Source of the DNA: CALVGQ01 sp031551965 | GTDB taxonomy: Bacteria; Bacillota_I; Bacilli_A; Erysipelotrichales; Erysipelotrichaceae | Assembly: GCA_031551965.1 (NCBI GenBank) | Contig: JAVBMW010000001.1 | Location: 1-64,000 of the forward strand | Direction of reading: 5' to 3' | DNA length: 64,000 nt | Shown: positions 35,251 through 44,499 of the stretch, in pieces | How positions within the stretch are numbered: the first letter of the stretch is position 1 | Layout: every line of letters starts with the position of its first letter | Translations under genes and position numbers: made by a program | Notes under the pieces: model-generated | Told to the model about the DNA's origin: nothing | The model's database searches: none | The model's input: the letters and a program-made list of their open reading frames with translations, nothing else

Positions 35251-36543
35251 TTAAGCTATAATGCTGTTTTTAATTTCAGCTTCTTCTTCAAGGGCTTTTT
35301 TATCTGCCATCATGACAAACGGGTAATAACAAACGGTACTTATAGCTACCGCAATCAAAATAAATATTCCCATGCCGATTCCGCCACCGATTAAAAATCC
35401 GATAATAGGTGCTGGTAAGAATGTTGAAACATTGACGATTGGCGTAGTAAATAATTGCATATTCAATCCAACATACATTAACACCATTACAATTTGAGGA
35501 ACTAGTACGAAAGGAATCAAGAAGTATGGATTTAATACGATTGGCATACCAAACATTGCGGGTTCAATGATATTGAATATTCCTGGGATCAACTGAATCT
35601 TTCCTTGAGTTTTAAAGCGCTCACTTTTCGCAAAGAATGCAGTACAGATATAAAGACCAAACAAACATCCTGGTCCACCAATAAGGCTAGATGGAACCAA
35701 ATAACTCATTAGACTTAACATATGTGGTGCTGGTTGTCCACTCATTAAAGCTACAATATTTTCTGTCATTGCAGGCATCGTTACCATCATCGCTACTAGG
35801 AATACCGGCATATTGTGGATACCAAACCACCATAAAACACTACTTGCAAGTAAAAAAACCATATGACCACCTAAGTTATTTCCAAAAGATTGTAAAGGCA
35901 TTGCGATTAATGCGTTAATTAATCCTGGGAATGTCGCAAAAGCTGTTTGAGCAAGAACTCCTCGTAATACGATAAATGGGACTACAGTAATTACCGCAGC
36001 TGGAATAGCACCTAGAGAATCACTTACAAATGCGGGCACTGTATCTGGCATTTTGATTACAATATTTTTGTTTGTGATCCATGCAAATATTGAAGTTGCA
36101 AGAAGTGCAGTAATCATTGCAGTACAAATATTTTGTGCATTTAAGAAATTCAAGGCAATAGCTTGATCCCCTGTCGTTGTCGATGCAAGTGGTACAGTCA
36201 ATAAAAAACTCATGAAACTGATAATACCTGCTTGTAATTGATTTACTTTCTTCGATTTCGCTAAAGCATATCCAATATTGAAACACATAATTGGCGCTGT
36301 AAGTTGGAATATTAATACGACTATTGTTAACGTATCATAAACACCGATTGATGTTAAAAAATCAGCGAAACCTGGAATCGGAAGGCTTACAATTAAATTA
36401 ATAATACTTCCTCCAATTAAAACCCCCATAGATCCCATCATTCCTTCTGAGATCGACATGATATATTTATTTGATTGAAGCTTGCTGGTAAAACCCATCA
36501 TTTTATCTTGAATTGAATCAAGAAAATTCACTTTATTACTCAT
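35251..36543 (-). CDS. PTS lactose/cellobiose-family EIIC permease
   Basis: A 430-residue membrane transporter, about 10 helices, of the CelB/ChbC type. It opens NFLDSIQDKMMGFTSKLQSNKYIMSISEGMMGSMG, and NEP-like INEP is replaced by FNIIEPAMFGMPIVLNP, the EIIC substrate-site motif. It takes phosphate from the EIIB encoded upstream (3-nt gap). AGAGAGA ribosome site. Confidence 0.92.
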   Translation of the reverse strand: MSNKVNFLDSIQDKMMGFTSKLQSNKYIMSISEGMMGSMGVLIGGSIINLIVSLPIPGFADFLTSIGVYDTLTIVVLIFQLTAPIMCFNIGYALAKSKKVNQLQAGIISFMSFLLTVPLASTTTGDQAIALNFLNAQNICTAMITALLATSIFAWITNKNIVIKMPDTVPAFVSDSLGAIPAAVITVVPFIVLRGVLAQTAFATFPGLINALIAMPLQSFGNNLGGHMVFLLASSVLWWFGIHNMPVFLVAMMVTMPAMTENIVALMSGQPAPHMLSLMSYLVPSSLIGGPGCLFGLYICTAFFAKSERFKTQGKIQLIPGIFNIIEPAMFGMPIVLNPYFLIPFVLVPQIVMVLMYVGLNMQLFTTPIVNVSTFLPAPIIGFLIGGGIGMGIFILIAVAISTVCYYPFVMMADKKALEEEAEIKNSIIA

Positions 36544-36546
36544 TTA

Positions 36547-37179
36547 TTATTCTCTCTCTTTCCATTTGTACTTTGCTAACATATCTTCGAAAATTTTTGT
36601 ACCATTCATAGCGCCATAATCCCGCATATCAATCACTTCGACTGGAATATCTACAAGTTTTTCCTGTAGTGGTTTCGCCATAAATTTGATTTGTGGCCCA
36701 ACTAAAATCAGATCACTTCCTTCTGCGGATGTTTCAACTCCAGCAACCGCATGAGCATCACAATCAATTTCAAAGCCATGGCTTTCGGCTGCTGCGACAA
36801 TTTTTTTGCAAAGCATTTTTGTTGAAACCCCTCCGTTACAACACAATGTGATTTTTAATTTTTTCACTTTATCCTCTCCTTTCTTTTTACTATGTTCAGC
36901 TATTTTTTTTGCTTGTTCAAAAACAGCTTTACCATCCATTCTTCCATAAACTGTTGATTCCATTACTTCGACCACAGCATTCTGATTTTTCTCTTTGATT
37001 TGACTCAAAGCAGTTTTTATCTGCGGAGCTACAAGTATAATGTCTACTTCCACGTTTTCATGAATGAATGCTGATAATTGCATTGCAGATATTTGATCAC
37101 TACTCGCACTATATTTTTTAACATTTGAAGCTAATAAGCTTGTTGAAACAGCCCCATTGCATATCAGTAATATTCTCAA
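36547..37179 (-). CDS. Tandem PTS EIIB-EIIB (lactose/cellobiose type) fusion
   Basis: Two EIIB domains of about 100 residues in one 210-residue chain. Domain 1 has the phosphocysteine loop ICNGAVSTS (Cys7) and domain 2 CCNGGVSTK (Cys114); both keep the later VAPQIK / VGPQIK and a C-terminal YGxMDG / YGAMNG. A Lys-rich linker joins them. The likely start is TTG at 37179, placed 6 nt after AAAGGGTG; GTG 37188 sits inside that ribosome site. No EIIA is encoded nearby. Confidence 0.88.
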   Translation of the reverse strand: MRILLICNGAVSTSLLASNVKKYSASSDQISAMQLSAFIHENVEVDIILVAPQIKTALSQIKEKNQNAVVEVMESTVYGRMDGKAVFEQAKKIAEHSKKKGEDKVKKLKITLCCNGGVSTKMLCKKIVAAAESHGFEIDCDAHAVAGVETSAEGSDLILVGPQIKFMAKPLQEKLVDIPVEVIDMRDYGAMNGTKIFEDMLAKYKWKERE

Positions 37180-37278
37180 TCCATTCACCCTTTCGTTCTT
37201 ATATTTTCATTCTATATATTTACTAATTGAATTTGAAATGGATTAATACCGTTATCGAGGCGGTAGTTTTTTCAAACT

Positions 37279-37308
37279 AAAAAAAAACAACAAATCATTT
37301 CGTTGTTT
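37279..37308 (-). terminator. Terminator of the LicR-type regulator gene
   Basis: Minus-strand stem AAACAAC / GTTGTTT, then nine T. It separates the regulator gene from the PTS operon, which therefore needs its own promoter in the 37190-37275 gap. Confidence 0.8.
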
Positions 37309-37315
37309 TATAAAT

Positions 37316-39232
37316 CTATTTTTCTGCAAGTAAATTCACTAAATTATCAAAAGTTGGAAGTTTCAAAAGTTTTTTTGCTTTAGTGTTATTTAATAAAAAT
37401 TCGGAAGTTATTTGGTAAAACTCATCCAAATTTTCATTATGATTTTCAGAAATTGAAATCAAAAGTACAATTGAAATGTTTTTATTTCCCCAAAAAACAG
37501 GTTTTTTTAATACACACGCAGATGCAAATGTGACTTCTGTATTATTATCTAAAGGGTGAGGTAAAGCTACAATCTCACCAAAATCAGTAGGACCCAACTC
37601 TTCTCGTTTCAATACACTTTCCAAAAAGTTTAAAGGTACATTCCTAACTTTCTCTATTTTTTTACACATATAATTGAGAACTTCTTCTTTAGAATTAAAA
37701 TATTGCTCTAAAAAAAATAATTCCGCTGAATAATATTGTCTCACTGAACTCAAAGCATTTATTTCAAAACGTTTTTGAAGTTCTTTAATATCATCATTAT
37801 TCAAAAAGAAATTTGTTTCAAAAATTGGAACTGAAAGATTAATATTAATAGGCGTTGTAGTAAACACAAAATCTATGTTACTAAAATCAAAGTTCTTTAA
37901 TTCTAATAGGTTACATATTTCAATTTGATTTAGATGCTCACCAAATAATTTTCTAAATTCATAGGCTAGTATTTCTGCACTAGCTTTTCCTGTTGCACAT
38001 ACTATCACTATATTTTTCAATTTTAGGCTATATGATTTACTATTTTTACGCATCGAAAGTTCAAATATCAAGGCTATATATGCGATTTCATCTTCATTGA
38101 TTTTTTTTCTAAACTTATTTTCTAAAAATATACCTGCTTGCAATGCAATTGTATACCCCAATGAAAAATTCTTTTTAATCTCGTAGGTAAGTGGATTAGT
38201 AATTTTCATATTGTAGTTTAATCTAATCTCTAAAGATATCATATGAATCGATAAATCCGTGATCAATGAAAAATGATTAATAAAATCAATATTTAATGTT
38301 TTATATATAAATTCTAATGTTTCGTTTACTGTTTCTAAAGTATTATTTGAAATAACAATATTTCTATTTTCCATATCAAATGCTTTATTTAATCGTTGTC
38401 CCAACATATAAATGACAATGTAGTCAATTTCAAATTTAGAAAAAGTAATATTGAAAAACCGTTCAATTTTACAACATATTTCCTCCACAATTTTTAATGT
38501 TATGATATTTTGATTGCGAATGTCTTCATGATCCTTTAGAGAAATTTTTATTTTATTGTTATTTTTAATTCGAAAAATAGAAATGCAAATATGATTAATT
38601 AAATTATCCACTGATATTTCTGGCATTGTTACGTTGTGTTGCAAAAAAGCATTTAGTATAAGTTCAGCTATTAATTGTCTATTTTCGAGGATATTGCCTA
38701 AATCATCATTCCTTAGATTCAAATATAAGCTTAGATAGTTTGACATGCAAACTCGAATTTTAAATTCATCTCCTTGAATCTTACTACCTGAATTTCTTTT
38801 GTTAATCAATTTAATGTCTGCCTCATCCATTTTCATTTTTACATTGCGTATATCAGATAACAATGTAGATTCACTAATATTCAATAATTCGCAAAATTCC
38901 ATGATATCCATATTTTTTGATTGTATTAATAAATAAGCAATTATGTAGTTAACTCGATCTTCTGGATTCATAAAGCTTGTATAAAGAAGTTTTCCATTTT
39001 TATATATTTGAGAAAATTTATTTTCATTACTAATTTCAAGCTGATAACCACTCCCAATTTTAGAAATGATTTCACATTCAAAATGATTGAGATAATCATT
39101 TAATCTATAAATATATTGGCGTACTGTTTTTTCAGAAATTTGGAGTTTTTCCGCTAAAAAATTAGCTGGTACAACTTTATTTTTGACCAACTCAGTTATA
39201 ATTTTTTGTTCTATCCCTTCTGTTTTCTTCAT
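37316..39232 (-). CDS. PRD-containing PTS-regulated transcription regulator (LicR/MtlR-type)
   Basis: A 638-residue activator. N-terminal HTH (about 1-75, ANFLAEKLQISEKTVRQYIYRL), a second HTH-like segment, two PRDs (about 190-390, with conserved His), an EIIB(Gat)-like domain (VCATGKASAEI, Cys about 415) and a C-terminal EIIA(Fru)-like domain with active His in ALPHP (about 557). Its activity should depend on phosphorylation by HPr and the EIIB. Located between two perfect operators and the PTS operon it probably controls. Weak GGTG ribosome site. Confidence 0.9.
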   Translation of the reverse strand: MKKTEGIEQKIITELVKNKVVPANFLAEKLQISEKTVRQYIYRLNDYLNHFECEIISKIGSGYQLEISNENKFSQIYKNGKLLYTSFMNPEDRVNYIIAYLLIQSKNMDIMEFCELLNISESTLLSDIRNVKMKMDEADIKLINKRNSGSKIQGDEFKIRVCMSNYLSLYLNLRNDDLGNILENRQLIAELILNAFLQHNVTMPEISVDNLINHICISIFRIKNNNKIKISLKDHEDIRNQNIITLKIVEEICCKIERFFNITFSKFEIDYIVIYMLGQRLNKAFDMENRNIVISNNTLETVNETLEFIYKTLNIDFINHFSLITDLSIHMISLEIRLNYNMKITNPLTYEIKKNFSLGYTIALQAGIFLENKFRKKINEDEIAYIALIFELSMRKNSKSYSLKLKNIVIVCATGKASAEILAYEFRKLFGEHLNQIEICNLLELKNFDFSNIDFVFTTTPININLSVPIFETNFFLNNDDIKELQKRFEINALSSVRQYYSAELFFLEQYFNSKEEVLNYMCKKIEKVRNVPLNFLESVLKREELGPTDFGEIVALPHPLDNNTEVTFASACVLKKPVFWGNKNISIVLLISISENHNENLDEFYQITSEFLLNNTKAKKLLKLPTFDNLVNLLAEK

Positions 39233-39261
39233 ATTTTACACCAATCTTAATTTTTTAAAAC

Positions 39262-39287
39262 TAAATGTGTAAACGTTTACACATTTA
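39262..39287. promoter_or_regulatory. Perfect 26-bp palindromic operator 1
   Basis: Arms TAAATGTGTAAAC and GTTTACACATTTA with no spacer, just upstream of the licR-like gene. The core TGTAAACGTTTACA matches a LacI-family operator and also the CcpA cre consensus. Confidence 0.85.
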
Positions 39288-39325
39288 AAATATAACAAAT
39301 CTAATATAGATTGTCAATAATTTTG

Positions 39326-39339
39326 TGTAAACGTTTACA
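39326..39339. promoter_or_regulatory. Palindromic operator 2
   Basis: TGTAAACGTTTACA, the same 14-bp core as operator 1, with centres 58 bp apart. It lies just upstream of the -10 (TATAAT, 39369-39374) of the LacI-type gene. Confidence 0.85.
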
Positions 39340-39398
39340 TATAACTTTATTTCTTATTGATATTTTGTTATAATAAAATAAAGTTGAGAGAATAAATA

Positions 39399-40427
39399 AT
39401 GAGTGATCAAATTAAAACAATAAAAGATATAGCTAAATCCTTAAATATAAGCGTTGCAACAGTATCTCGCGTATTAAATAAAAGTGGCTACTTTTCACCT
39501 GAAGTCGGCAAAAAAGTAATGGATCTAGTCCAAGAGACTGGGTTTGTTTATAATCGTAATGCCAGAGCTTTAAAAAATGATAAAACATTTACAATAGGAT
39601 TAATGTTACCTGATATTTCAAATCCCTATTTTAGTTCGATAGCATTAACGATAGAGGAATATTTTAATAGAATAGGCTATGCCTTGTATATTTGTAATAC
39701 TAAATCCGACCCTGAATTGGAATTCAAGCATTTCAATACATTTATCGCCAATAAGGTAGATGGAGTCATTTGCATTTCTCAAATGTCGAAACTACCAAAT
39801 AATTTTATGCAATATAACATACCAATTATCGCTATAGATCGTTTCCCTATATGTAATATTCCAATAACAAAAATAATGAATGACGACTATCAAACTAGTT
39901 TTGAAATAGCAGAATTATTCGTTAAGAAAAAGTGTAAAAATATCATTATGATAAGTGGAAATTATGAAAACGTAATTATAAACGCAGAATTATTAAAACG
40001 TTTCAATGGTTTTTATGATGGGCTTAAAATGCATAATATTACTTTTAGCCAAGAAAATCTTTATTTCGTAGATATGTCATCCGATGACATCATCTTTGAA
40101 ACCGAAGCTCTCATCAATTCACTAATCGCAGAACAAAAAGAAATAGATGGAATTTTTGCGACGAGCGATCAGTTTGCCTTAGGAGCTGTTTATGCCCTTA
40201 ATAATGCCGGAGTTTCCATTCCAGGAAAAGTAAAAGTTGCTAGTTATGATAACAGTTTATACTCAACAATTTGTCGCCCTGCAATTACATCAGTTGACCA
40301 AAACTTACATTTAATGGCAACAACTGCATGTGAAAAGCTACTAACTCTAATTAATAGTGATCAAAAAAAATCGAATGAAGTAATCATTATCCCTTCTTAT
40401 TTAGTAGAACGAGAATCCACAAATTGA
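39399..40427 (+). CDS. LacI-family transcriptional regulator
   Basis: A 342-residue repressor. Residues 7-60 are the LacI headpiece (TIKDIAKSLNISVATVSRVLNKSGY with hinge ARALKN); the periplasmic-binding-like sensor follows (GLMLPDISNPYF, VDGVICIS, DGIFATSDQFALGAVYAL, VASYDNS). Divergent from the PRD regulator, it most likely binds the two palindromes, repressing itself and the licR-like gene until sugar is present. Confidence 0.92.
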   Translation: MSDQIKTIKDIAKSLNISVATVSRVLNKSGYFSPEVGKKVMDLVQETGFVYNRNARALKNDKTFTIGLMLPDISNPYFSSIALTIEEYFNRIGYALYICNTKSDPELEFKHFNTFIANKVDGVICISQMSKLPNNFMQYNIPIIAIDRFPICNIPITKIMNDDYQTSFEIAELFVKKKCKNIIMISGNYENVIINAELLKRFNGFYDGLKMHNITFSQENLYFVDMSSDDIIFETEALINSLIAEQKEIDGIFATSDQFALGAVYALNNAGVSIPGKVKVASYDNSLYSTICRPAITSVDQNLHLMATTACEKLLTLINSDQKKSNEVIIIPSYLVERESTN

Positions 40428-40709
40428 TAAAAGTTGTTTTAAGTAATGCAAATAAAGTTAATAGATCATTTAAGAGTCAAAACACCAAAAAAGTCTTAAC
40501 TAAGCTATAGATTTTCGATATAATTATGCAGGTTTGCTTTTTTGATTTATGTTTACTTAGCTAACTCTTTATCTCAAAGTATGCGCTCAGAAAACATGAA
40601 TTATATTTTTGAAATTCACTAATTGTGGACATGAAGATAAAATAACTAGTTGGGGTATGATGAAGAATCTGATACTTAGTCTGCAAACCTAAATAATAAT
40701 CTATTCCCA

Positions 40710-40750
40710 AAATTTCTTTATAGTGTGCATGGTGCACTATAAAGAAATTT
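40710..40750. repeat. Long inverted repeat / hairpin
   Basis: Arms AAATTTCTTTATAG (40710-40723) and CTATAAAGAAATTT (40737-40750) are perfect complements; the interior adds TGCA / TGCA with a TGG loop and a 2-nt bulge, 18 paired positions in all. No T-run adjoins, so not a simple terminator. Confidence 0.8.
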
Positions 40751-40760
40751 CCCATATAAT

Positions 40761-40796
40761 AAAAAAGCAGCATATCATTTCTCATAATTGATACGC
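40761..40796 (-). terminator. Minus-strand terminator downstream of the bactofilin pair
   Basis: Stem GCGTATCA / TGATATGC with an 11-nt loop, then TGC and six T. About 145 nt past the last bactofilin gene. Confidence 0.6.
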
Positions 40797-40941
40797 CACT
40801 AAAATTTATACAGAAGTGGTTAATTATCCTACAGTTTGATAATGCTTATTATCTTCATTCATGTAGATAGCTATTAGGCAATATAAATACTCAGTTGCTT
40901 TCTATTGGCGCAACCCTGCCAAACAAAATAATTATACCATT

Positions 40942-41538
40942 TCAATCGACTAATTCTGATTCATTTTTATTCTCTATTTTTTGTCTCACATTTAACATGC
41001 CATTGATTTGAGCGCCTTCCATCAAGCTAATTGTTTCGTAAATGATATTTCCTTCAATGATAGCATTGCTTCTAACTTCGACACTTCCTGTTACCGTAAT
41101 ATTCCCATATACAGTTCCATCAAGAATACATGAAGAGCCACATACAATATCACCATATACAACCGTTTTTTCCGCAATCAATATTTCATCAGCACATTCT
41201 ACTGGTCCGTTAATCTGAGCTCCAACAAATTCAATACATCCAGCACTAATAGTTGCATCAAGTTTTCCTTGAACATGTAATTTATATTTGCAGTCAACAC
41301 TACCTTTTATGTACCCATATACAGTCAAATTTGTCTTACTCGATACATCTCCAACAATTGAAACATCTTCTAAAATTACAGATTCTTCAACAGGGATAGC
41401 TTCTGATTCATCAAAAATTTCATTTTCCTCTAATAATTCCACTTTTTCTGAGTCTGATTGGATATAACCAGATTCAACATTTATCAAATTTTTTTCTTCA
41501 TTTTCGATTTCTTCGGTCATTTTTTTCCATAGCTTCAT
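40942..41538 (-). CDS. Bactofilin-family protein (second of pair)
   Basis: A polymer-forming cytoskeletal protein of 198 residues. An acidic N-terminal tail of about 55 residues (EENEIFDESEAIPVEES) precedes a right-handed beta-helix core (about 57-185) with hexapeptide-like repeats such as VSIVGDVSSKTNLTVYGYIKG and CILDGTVYGNITV. Bactofilins form nonpolar filaments guiding cell shape or wall enzymes. GAGGGAG upstream; 4 nt after the first bactofilin gene. Confidence 0.88.
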   Translation of the reverse strand: MKLWKKMTEEIENEEKNLINVESGYIQSDSEKVELLEENEIFDESEAIPVEESVILEDVSIVGDVSSKTNLTVYGYIKGSVDCKYKLHVQGKLDATISAGCIEFVGAQINGPVECADEILIAEKTVVYGDIVCGSSCILDGTVYGNITVTGSVEVRSNAIIEGNIIYETISLMEGAQINGMLNVRQKIENKNESELVD

Positions 41539-41542
41539 AAAT

Positions 41543-41989
41543 TCAATCTCCCTCTTTTACCATCTTAAGTTGCCCATTCACCTTAGCACCTTGAAGAAAG
41601 CTTATTTCAAATGCATCGATATTACCAACAATATCAGCATTTTTTTGTATATGTAACAAACTGCCCACAACGATATTCCCTTTGATCTTGCCATCAATTG
41701 TACAGTCATTACTCTTTATGTTTCCTATTACATTAGAATCAAAGTCAATAGTTAATTCATCATCACAACATATATTTCCTGTTATCTCAGCTGATTGTAA
41801 TCTAACATTTCTAGCCTTGATTTCTGCATCAAGTGCACCAGTAATATTTAGGCCTTGTTCACAGAAAATATTTCCTGAAACATAGCCAAGAATTGTCATA
41901 TCATTTTTTGATGTAATATCCCCTTTAATTTCAATGTCTTCCAGAAGTATTGATTCTTTTTTGTTTCTAATAAAGTTATCTAAGTTCAT
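41543..41989 (-). CDS. Bactofilin-family protein (first of pair)
   Basis: A 148-residue bactofilin with a short N-terminal tail and the same beta-helix repeat (IEIKGDITSKNDMTILGYVSGNIFC, CTIDGKIKGNIVV). It and the next gene share order of repeats and the ending AxVNGQL / AQINGML, so they are paralogues. Ribosome site AAGGGG. Likely co-polymer partner of the longer copy. Confidence 0.88.
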   Translation of the reverse strand: MNLDNFIRNKKESILLEDIEIKGDITSKNDMTILGYVSGNIFCEQGLNITGALDAEIKARNVRLQSAEITGNICCDDELTIDFDSNVIGNIKSNDCTIDGKIKGNIVVGSLLHIQKNADIVGNIDAFEISFLQGAKVNGQLKMVKEGD

Positions 41990-42274
41990 ATTGTCCCCTT
42001 TATTTTATGATAAAAAGCTAAAAGATATAATTTATTTTATCATACTGATTTTAAAATAGATATATGTTATTTTATTTCATAAGACAAGAAAACCCCACCA
42101 GTTTCTCCGAGTATGAATTGGATTATGGTCTTAATCTAAAATGTTAATGTTATATTAAATGAACTTATAAATACAAGAATCAATTTGATAATATTTCAAA
42201 TGAATTTGCGAATATCAAAAGTTTAATGGTATAGAAAAGAAATTATCGTGCCAATATGCAAAAGAAAACAGCGT

Positions 42275-42736
42275 TTAAGAGTGTGTAAAATTCTGATGAT
42301 TATTTTGTAAATGTTTAAGTCTTTGATTGAATTCATTTGCACTTTGGCGATCGTTTAAGTACTGAGCTAAATATACCGCACCATAAATTACTGTTATAGC
42401 TATTATAATGACTAAGGTCAGTTCAAAGCTAAATAGGTTACCTCCTAAATAATTCAATCCTAAGACACTTATTTCGATTAAGAATAATAGTAATACTTGC
42501 CTTAGTATCAACTGAGCAAAACTCATATTTTTACTTTTCCTAGGTACAACAATACCACTTAATACTGCAGAAATTAATCCAAACAATGGTGGCGAAAAGT
42601 AAGCCCCATACTCAATTTTTTGATCCCCAAGAAAGGCAACACCAACGATTCCTTCTAACAGACAAATACAAGTAGTGCTGACAAAGAAGATAACTGCCAT
42701 ATCATAAAATCGTTCATTTCTACTTTCTTTTGACAT
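42275..42736 (-). CDS. DUF3021 family membrane protein
   Basis: A 153-residue protein with four membrane helices and a polar C-terminal tail, typical of DUF3021 proteins found directly after LytTR regulators. It probably modulates that regulator as a membrane-bound partner. It starts 3 nt after the LytTR gene. Confidence 0.8.
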   Translation of the reverse strand: MSKESRNERFYDMAVIFFVSTTCICLLEGIVGVAFLGDQKIEYGAYFSPPLFGLISAVLSGIVVPRKSKNMSFAQLILRQVLLLFLIEISVLGLNYLGGNLFSFELTLVIIIAITVIYGAVYLAQYLNDRQSANEFNQRLKHLQNNHQNFTHS

Positions 42737-42738
42737 TT

Positions 42739-43188
42739 TTAATTCACTCCCTTTCCAATAACTGCATTTTTCAATTTTGGAACATAGCCTCTAGTAATCA
42801 TCAATTTTTCCTTGTTTTTCATATGCGCTATAAATCGACCATTTAACGCTGGGCTGATTCCTTCCAACATCATTAAATTTAAAACGACCGATTTCGAACA
42901 TCGAATAAAATAACGAGATTCATAAAGTTCTTCTACTTTATAAAGTCTCATTTGCAAATCATAAATATCATTTTTTGTATAGGCAAACACCTTTTCATCG
43001 ACCGCTTCGAAATAATAAACATCTTCAAGAGAAAAACGGACTAATTGTCCATCTTTCAAACCGTTGATTTGTGTTCCCTTATTTTGCACAAAAGTGAAAA
43101 TTTCTGTTACTTCAGGAGTAACTTCCACACAATGGATCACAACTTCCTCATTTTCTTTTTCATTTATCTCTTGCAGTCTTACTTTCAT
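42739..43188 (-). CDS. LytTR-family transcriptional regulator without receiver domain
   Basis: A 149-residue regulator. The C-terminal LytTR DNA-binding domain (about 45-145; FSLEDVYYFEAVDEKVFAYT, YFIRCSKSVVLNL, LNGRFIAHMKNKEKLMITRGYVPKLK) follows a short N-terminal domain; no response-regulator receiver is present. This type pairs with DUF3021. ATG 43188 follows GAGG; the frame to 43200 overlaps the hydrolase stop region. Confidence 0.88.
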   Translation of the reverse strand: MKVRLQEINEKENEEVVIHCVEVTPEVTEIFTFVQNKGTQINGLKDGQLVRFSLEDVYYFEAVDEKVFAYTKNDIYDLQMRLYKVEELYESRYFIRCSKSVVLNLMMLEGISPALNGRFIAHMKNKEKLMITRGYVPKLKNAVIGKGVN

Positions 43189-43203
43189 GGTGAACCTCAC
43201 AAT

Positions 43204-44469
43204 CTACTTTAAATATTCATTAAAATAGTCTAACACTAATTTGTTCACTTCTTCAATACATTCTTTAGCATTTACCTCACCAACACCTAATAATTTTGCA
43301 GCTAAGGGGCACACAAGGGGCAAATCAGTGAAATTTAAGTGTCCTGCACCTTCAATGACATCGATCCTATAATCATCTGCTTGATTACCTAAATAGAAGT
43401 TTACATATTGTACATCCTCTAAAGCTATTGCCTGTTCATAAATATCTCTTGAATATACATCAAGAACTGGAACTTCATATTTTTCTTGATTGTAGGTCGA
43501 ATAACCATTTTCAAAACCAATATATTCTCCAAGCATGGTTCCCTCTAAATCAATAACAGCACTGATATCTGAGCGCATGCGTCCAAGCAATACTGCAGAT
43601 GCACCGCCCATTGAATGACCAAATACACCGATTTTTTCAGGATTGATTTTATTAAATGGAGCAATCTCTTTACTAGCAAAGTTTAACATTGTGTTCAATA
43701 CAAAGTTATCATCATTGCCTCTAATATTCATCCATTCTACTGCATTTTCATAAACCTTGCGTTCTGATTCTTCACTATAACTATCACTACCGGCAGCACC
43801 ACCCATTACTTTATTTAAAAAATCTTTATCAAACATTGTTACTTTTCCATCAGTATCTTTCAAATAAAGCGATTGATACGGATGACCTACACTGACAACA
43901 ATATAACCATTACTTGCGAGCTCTTTGCATGTTGAAGTATTACTTGCGATAATTCCAGTTCCTCCATGATCAAACAACACAAGAGGATAACTTCCATCTT
44001 CTTTTGGACTCCAGATATGAACAGTTACTTTACGGTATTCACCTGATTCATCATAAGTTTCAATTCTACTTTCATCGATCCATGTAAAATCAAATTCTTC
44101 AATTTCATGACTACCCGTCATTTGTGGTTCTGTATATTGCGGTAATAAAATTGCTGGAAAAAGCGCAAATCCGAACACTAATATATTTATTAGTAAGGCT
44201 CTAATACTTTTCCCTAAGCTATAACTCTTTCTTTTCCCTCGTTGATAATTGATTCCTTGTGTAAGTATCTGCAATATTAAAATTACAATCAATCCACCAT
44301 ATCGAAAGAAACCTTGTAAAATATTCATCAGCATCAATAATATGATTCCAATTTCAATTACTACTCTTGCTATAATTCTTTGTTTCTGTAAATAATCTTG
44401 TTTATTAATAGCAATAATCAAAAAACTAACTTCAATAATCATAAATAATGCAAATAATAATGTTCCCAT
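43204..44469 (-). CDS. Membrane-anchored PAF-acetylhydrolase-like alpha/beta hydrolase
   Basis: 421 residues. Four N-terminal membrane helices (about 1-110) then an extracellular hydrolase domain: oxyanion region LFDHGGTGI, nucleophile GVFGHSMGGASA, His in EGAGHLNFTD. It resembles platelet-activating-factor acetylhydrolase-type lipases. First gene of the operon with LytTR and DUF3021. AGGAGG ribosome site. Confidence 0.82.
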   Translation of the reverse strand: MGTLLFALFMIIEVSFLIIAINKQDYLQKQRIIARVVIEIGIILLMLMNILQGFFRYGGLIVILILQILTQGINYQRGKRKSYSLGKSIRALLINILVFGFALFPAILLPQYTEPQMTGSHEIEEFDFTWIDESRIETYDESGEYRKVTVHIWSPKEDGSYPLVLFDHGGTGIIASNTSTCKELASNGYIVVSVGHPYQSLYLKDTDGKVTMFDKDFLNKVMGGAAGSDSYSEESERKVYENAVEWMNIRGNDDNFVLNTMLNFASKEIAPFNKINPEKIGVFGHSMGGASAVLLGRMRSDISAVIDLEGTMLGEYIGFENGYSTYNQEKYEVPVLDVYSRDIYEQAIALEDVQYVNFYLGNQADDYRIDVIEGAGHLNFTDLPLVCPLAAKLLGVGEVNAKECIEEVNKLVLDYFNEYLK

Positions 44470-44499
44470 AAGAACCTCCTGTAATTAATTTCTGATGTG

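Larger units (their letters stand above)
40428..40941. other. Gene-poor 514-nt region with hairpins
   Basis: No convincing gene. A 74-codon minus-strand frame (40561-40785) lacks a ribosome site and overlaps a long hairpin. The region holds that hairpin (40710-40750), a minus-strand terminator (40761-40796) and otherwise unremarkable AT-rich DNA. Confidence 0.6.

Noticed and set aside
40561..40785. 74-codon minus-strand ORF
   Set aside because: No ribosome site, no recognisable motif, and it runs through both arms of a long hairpin.
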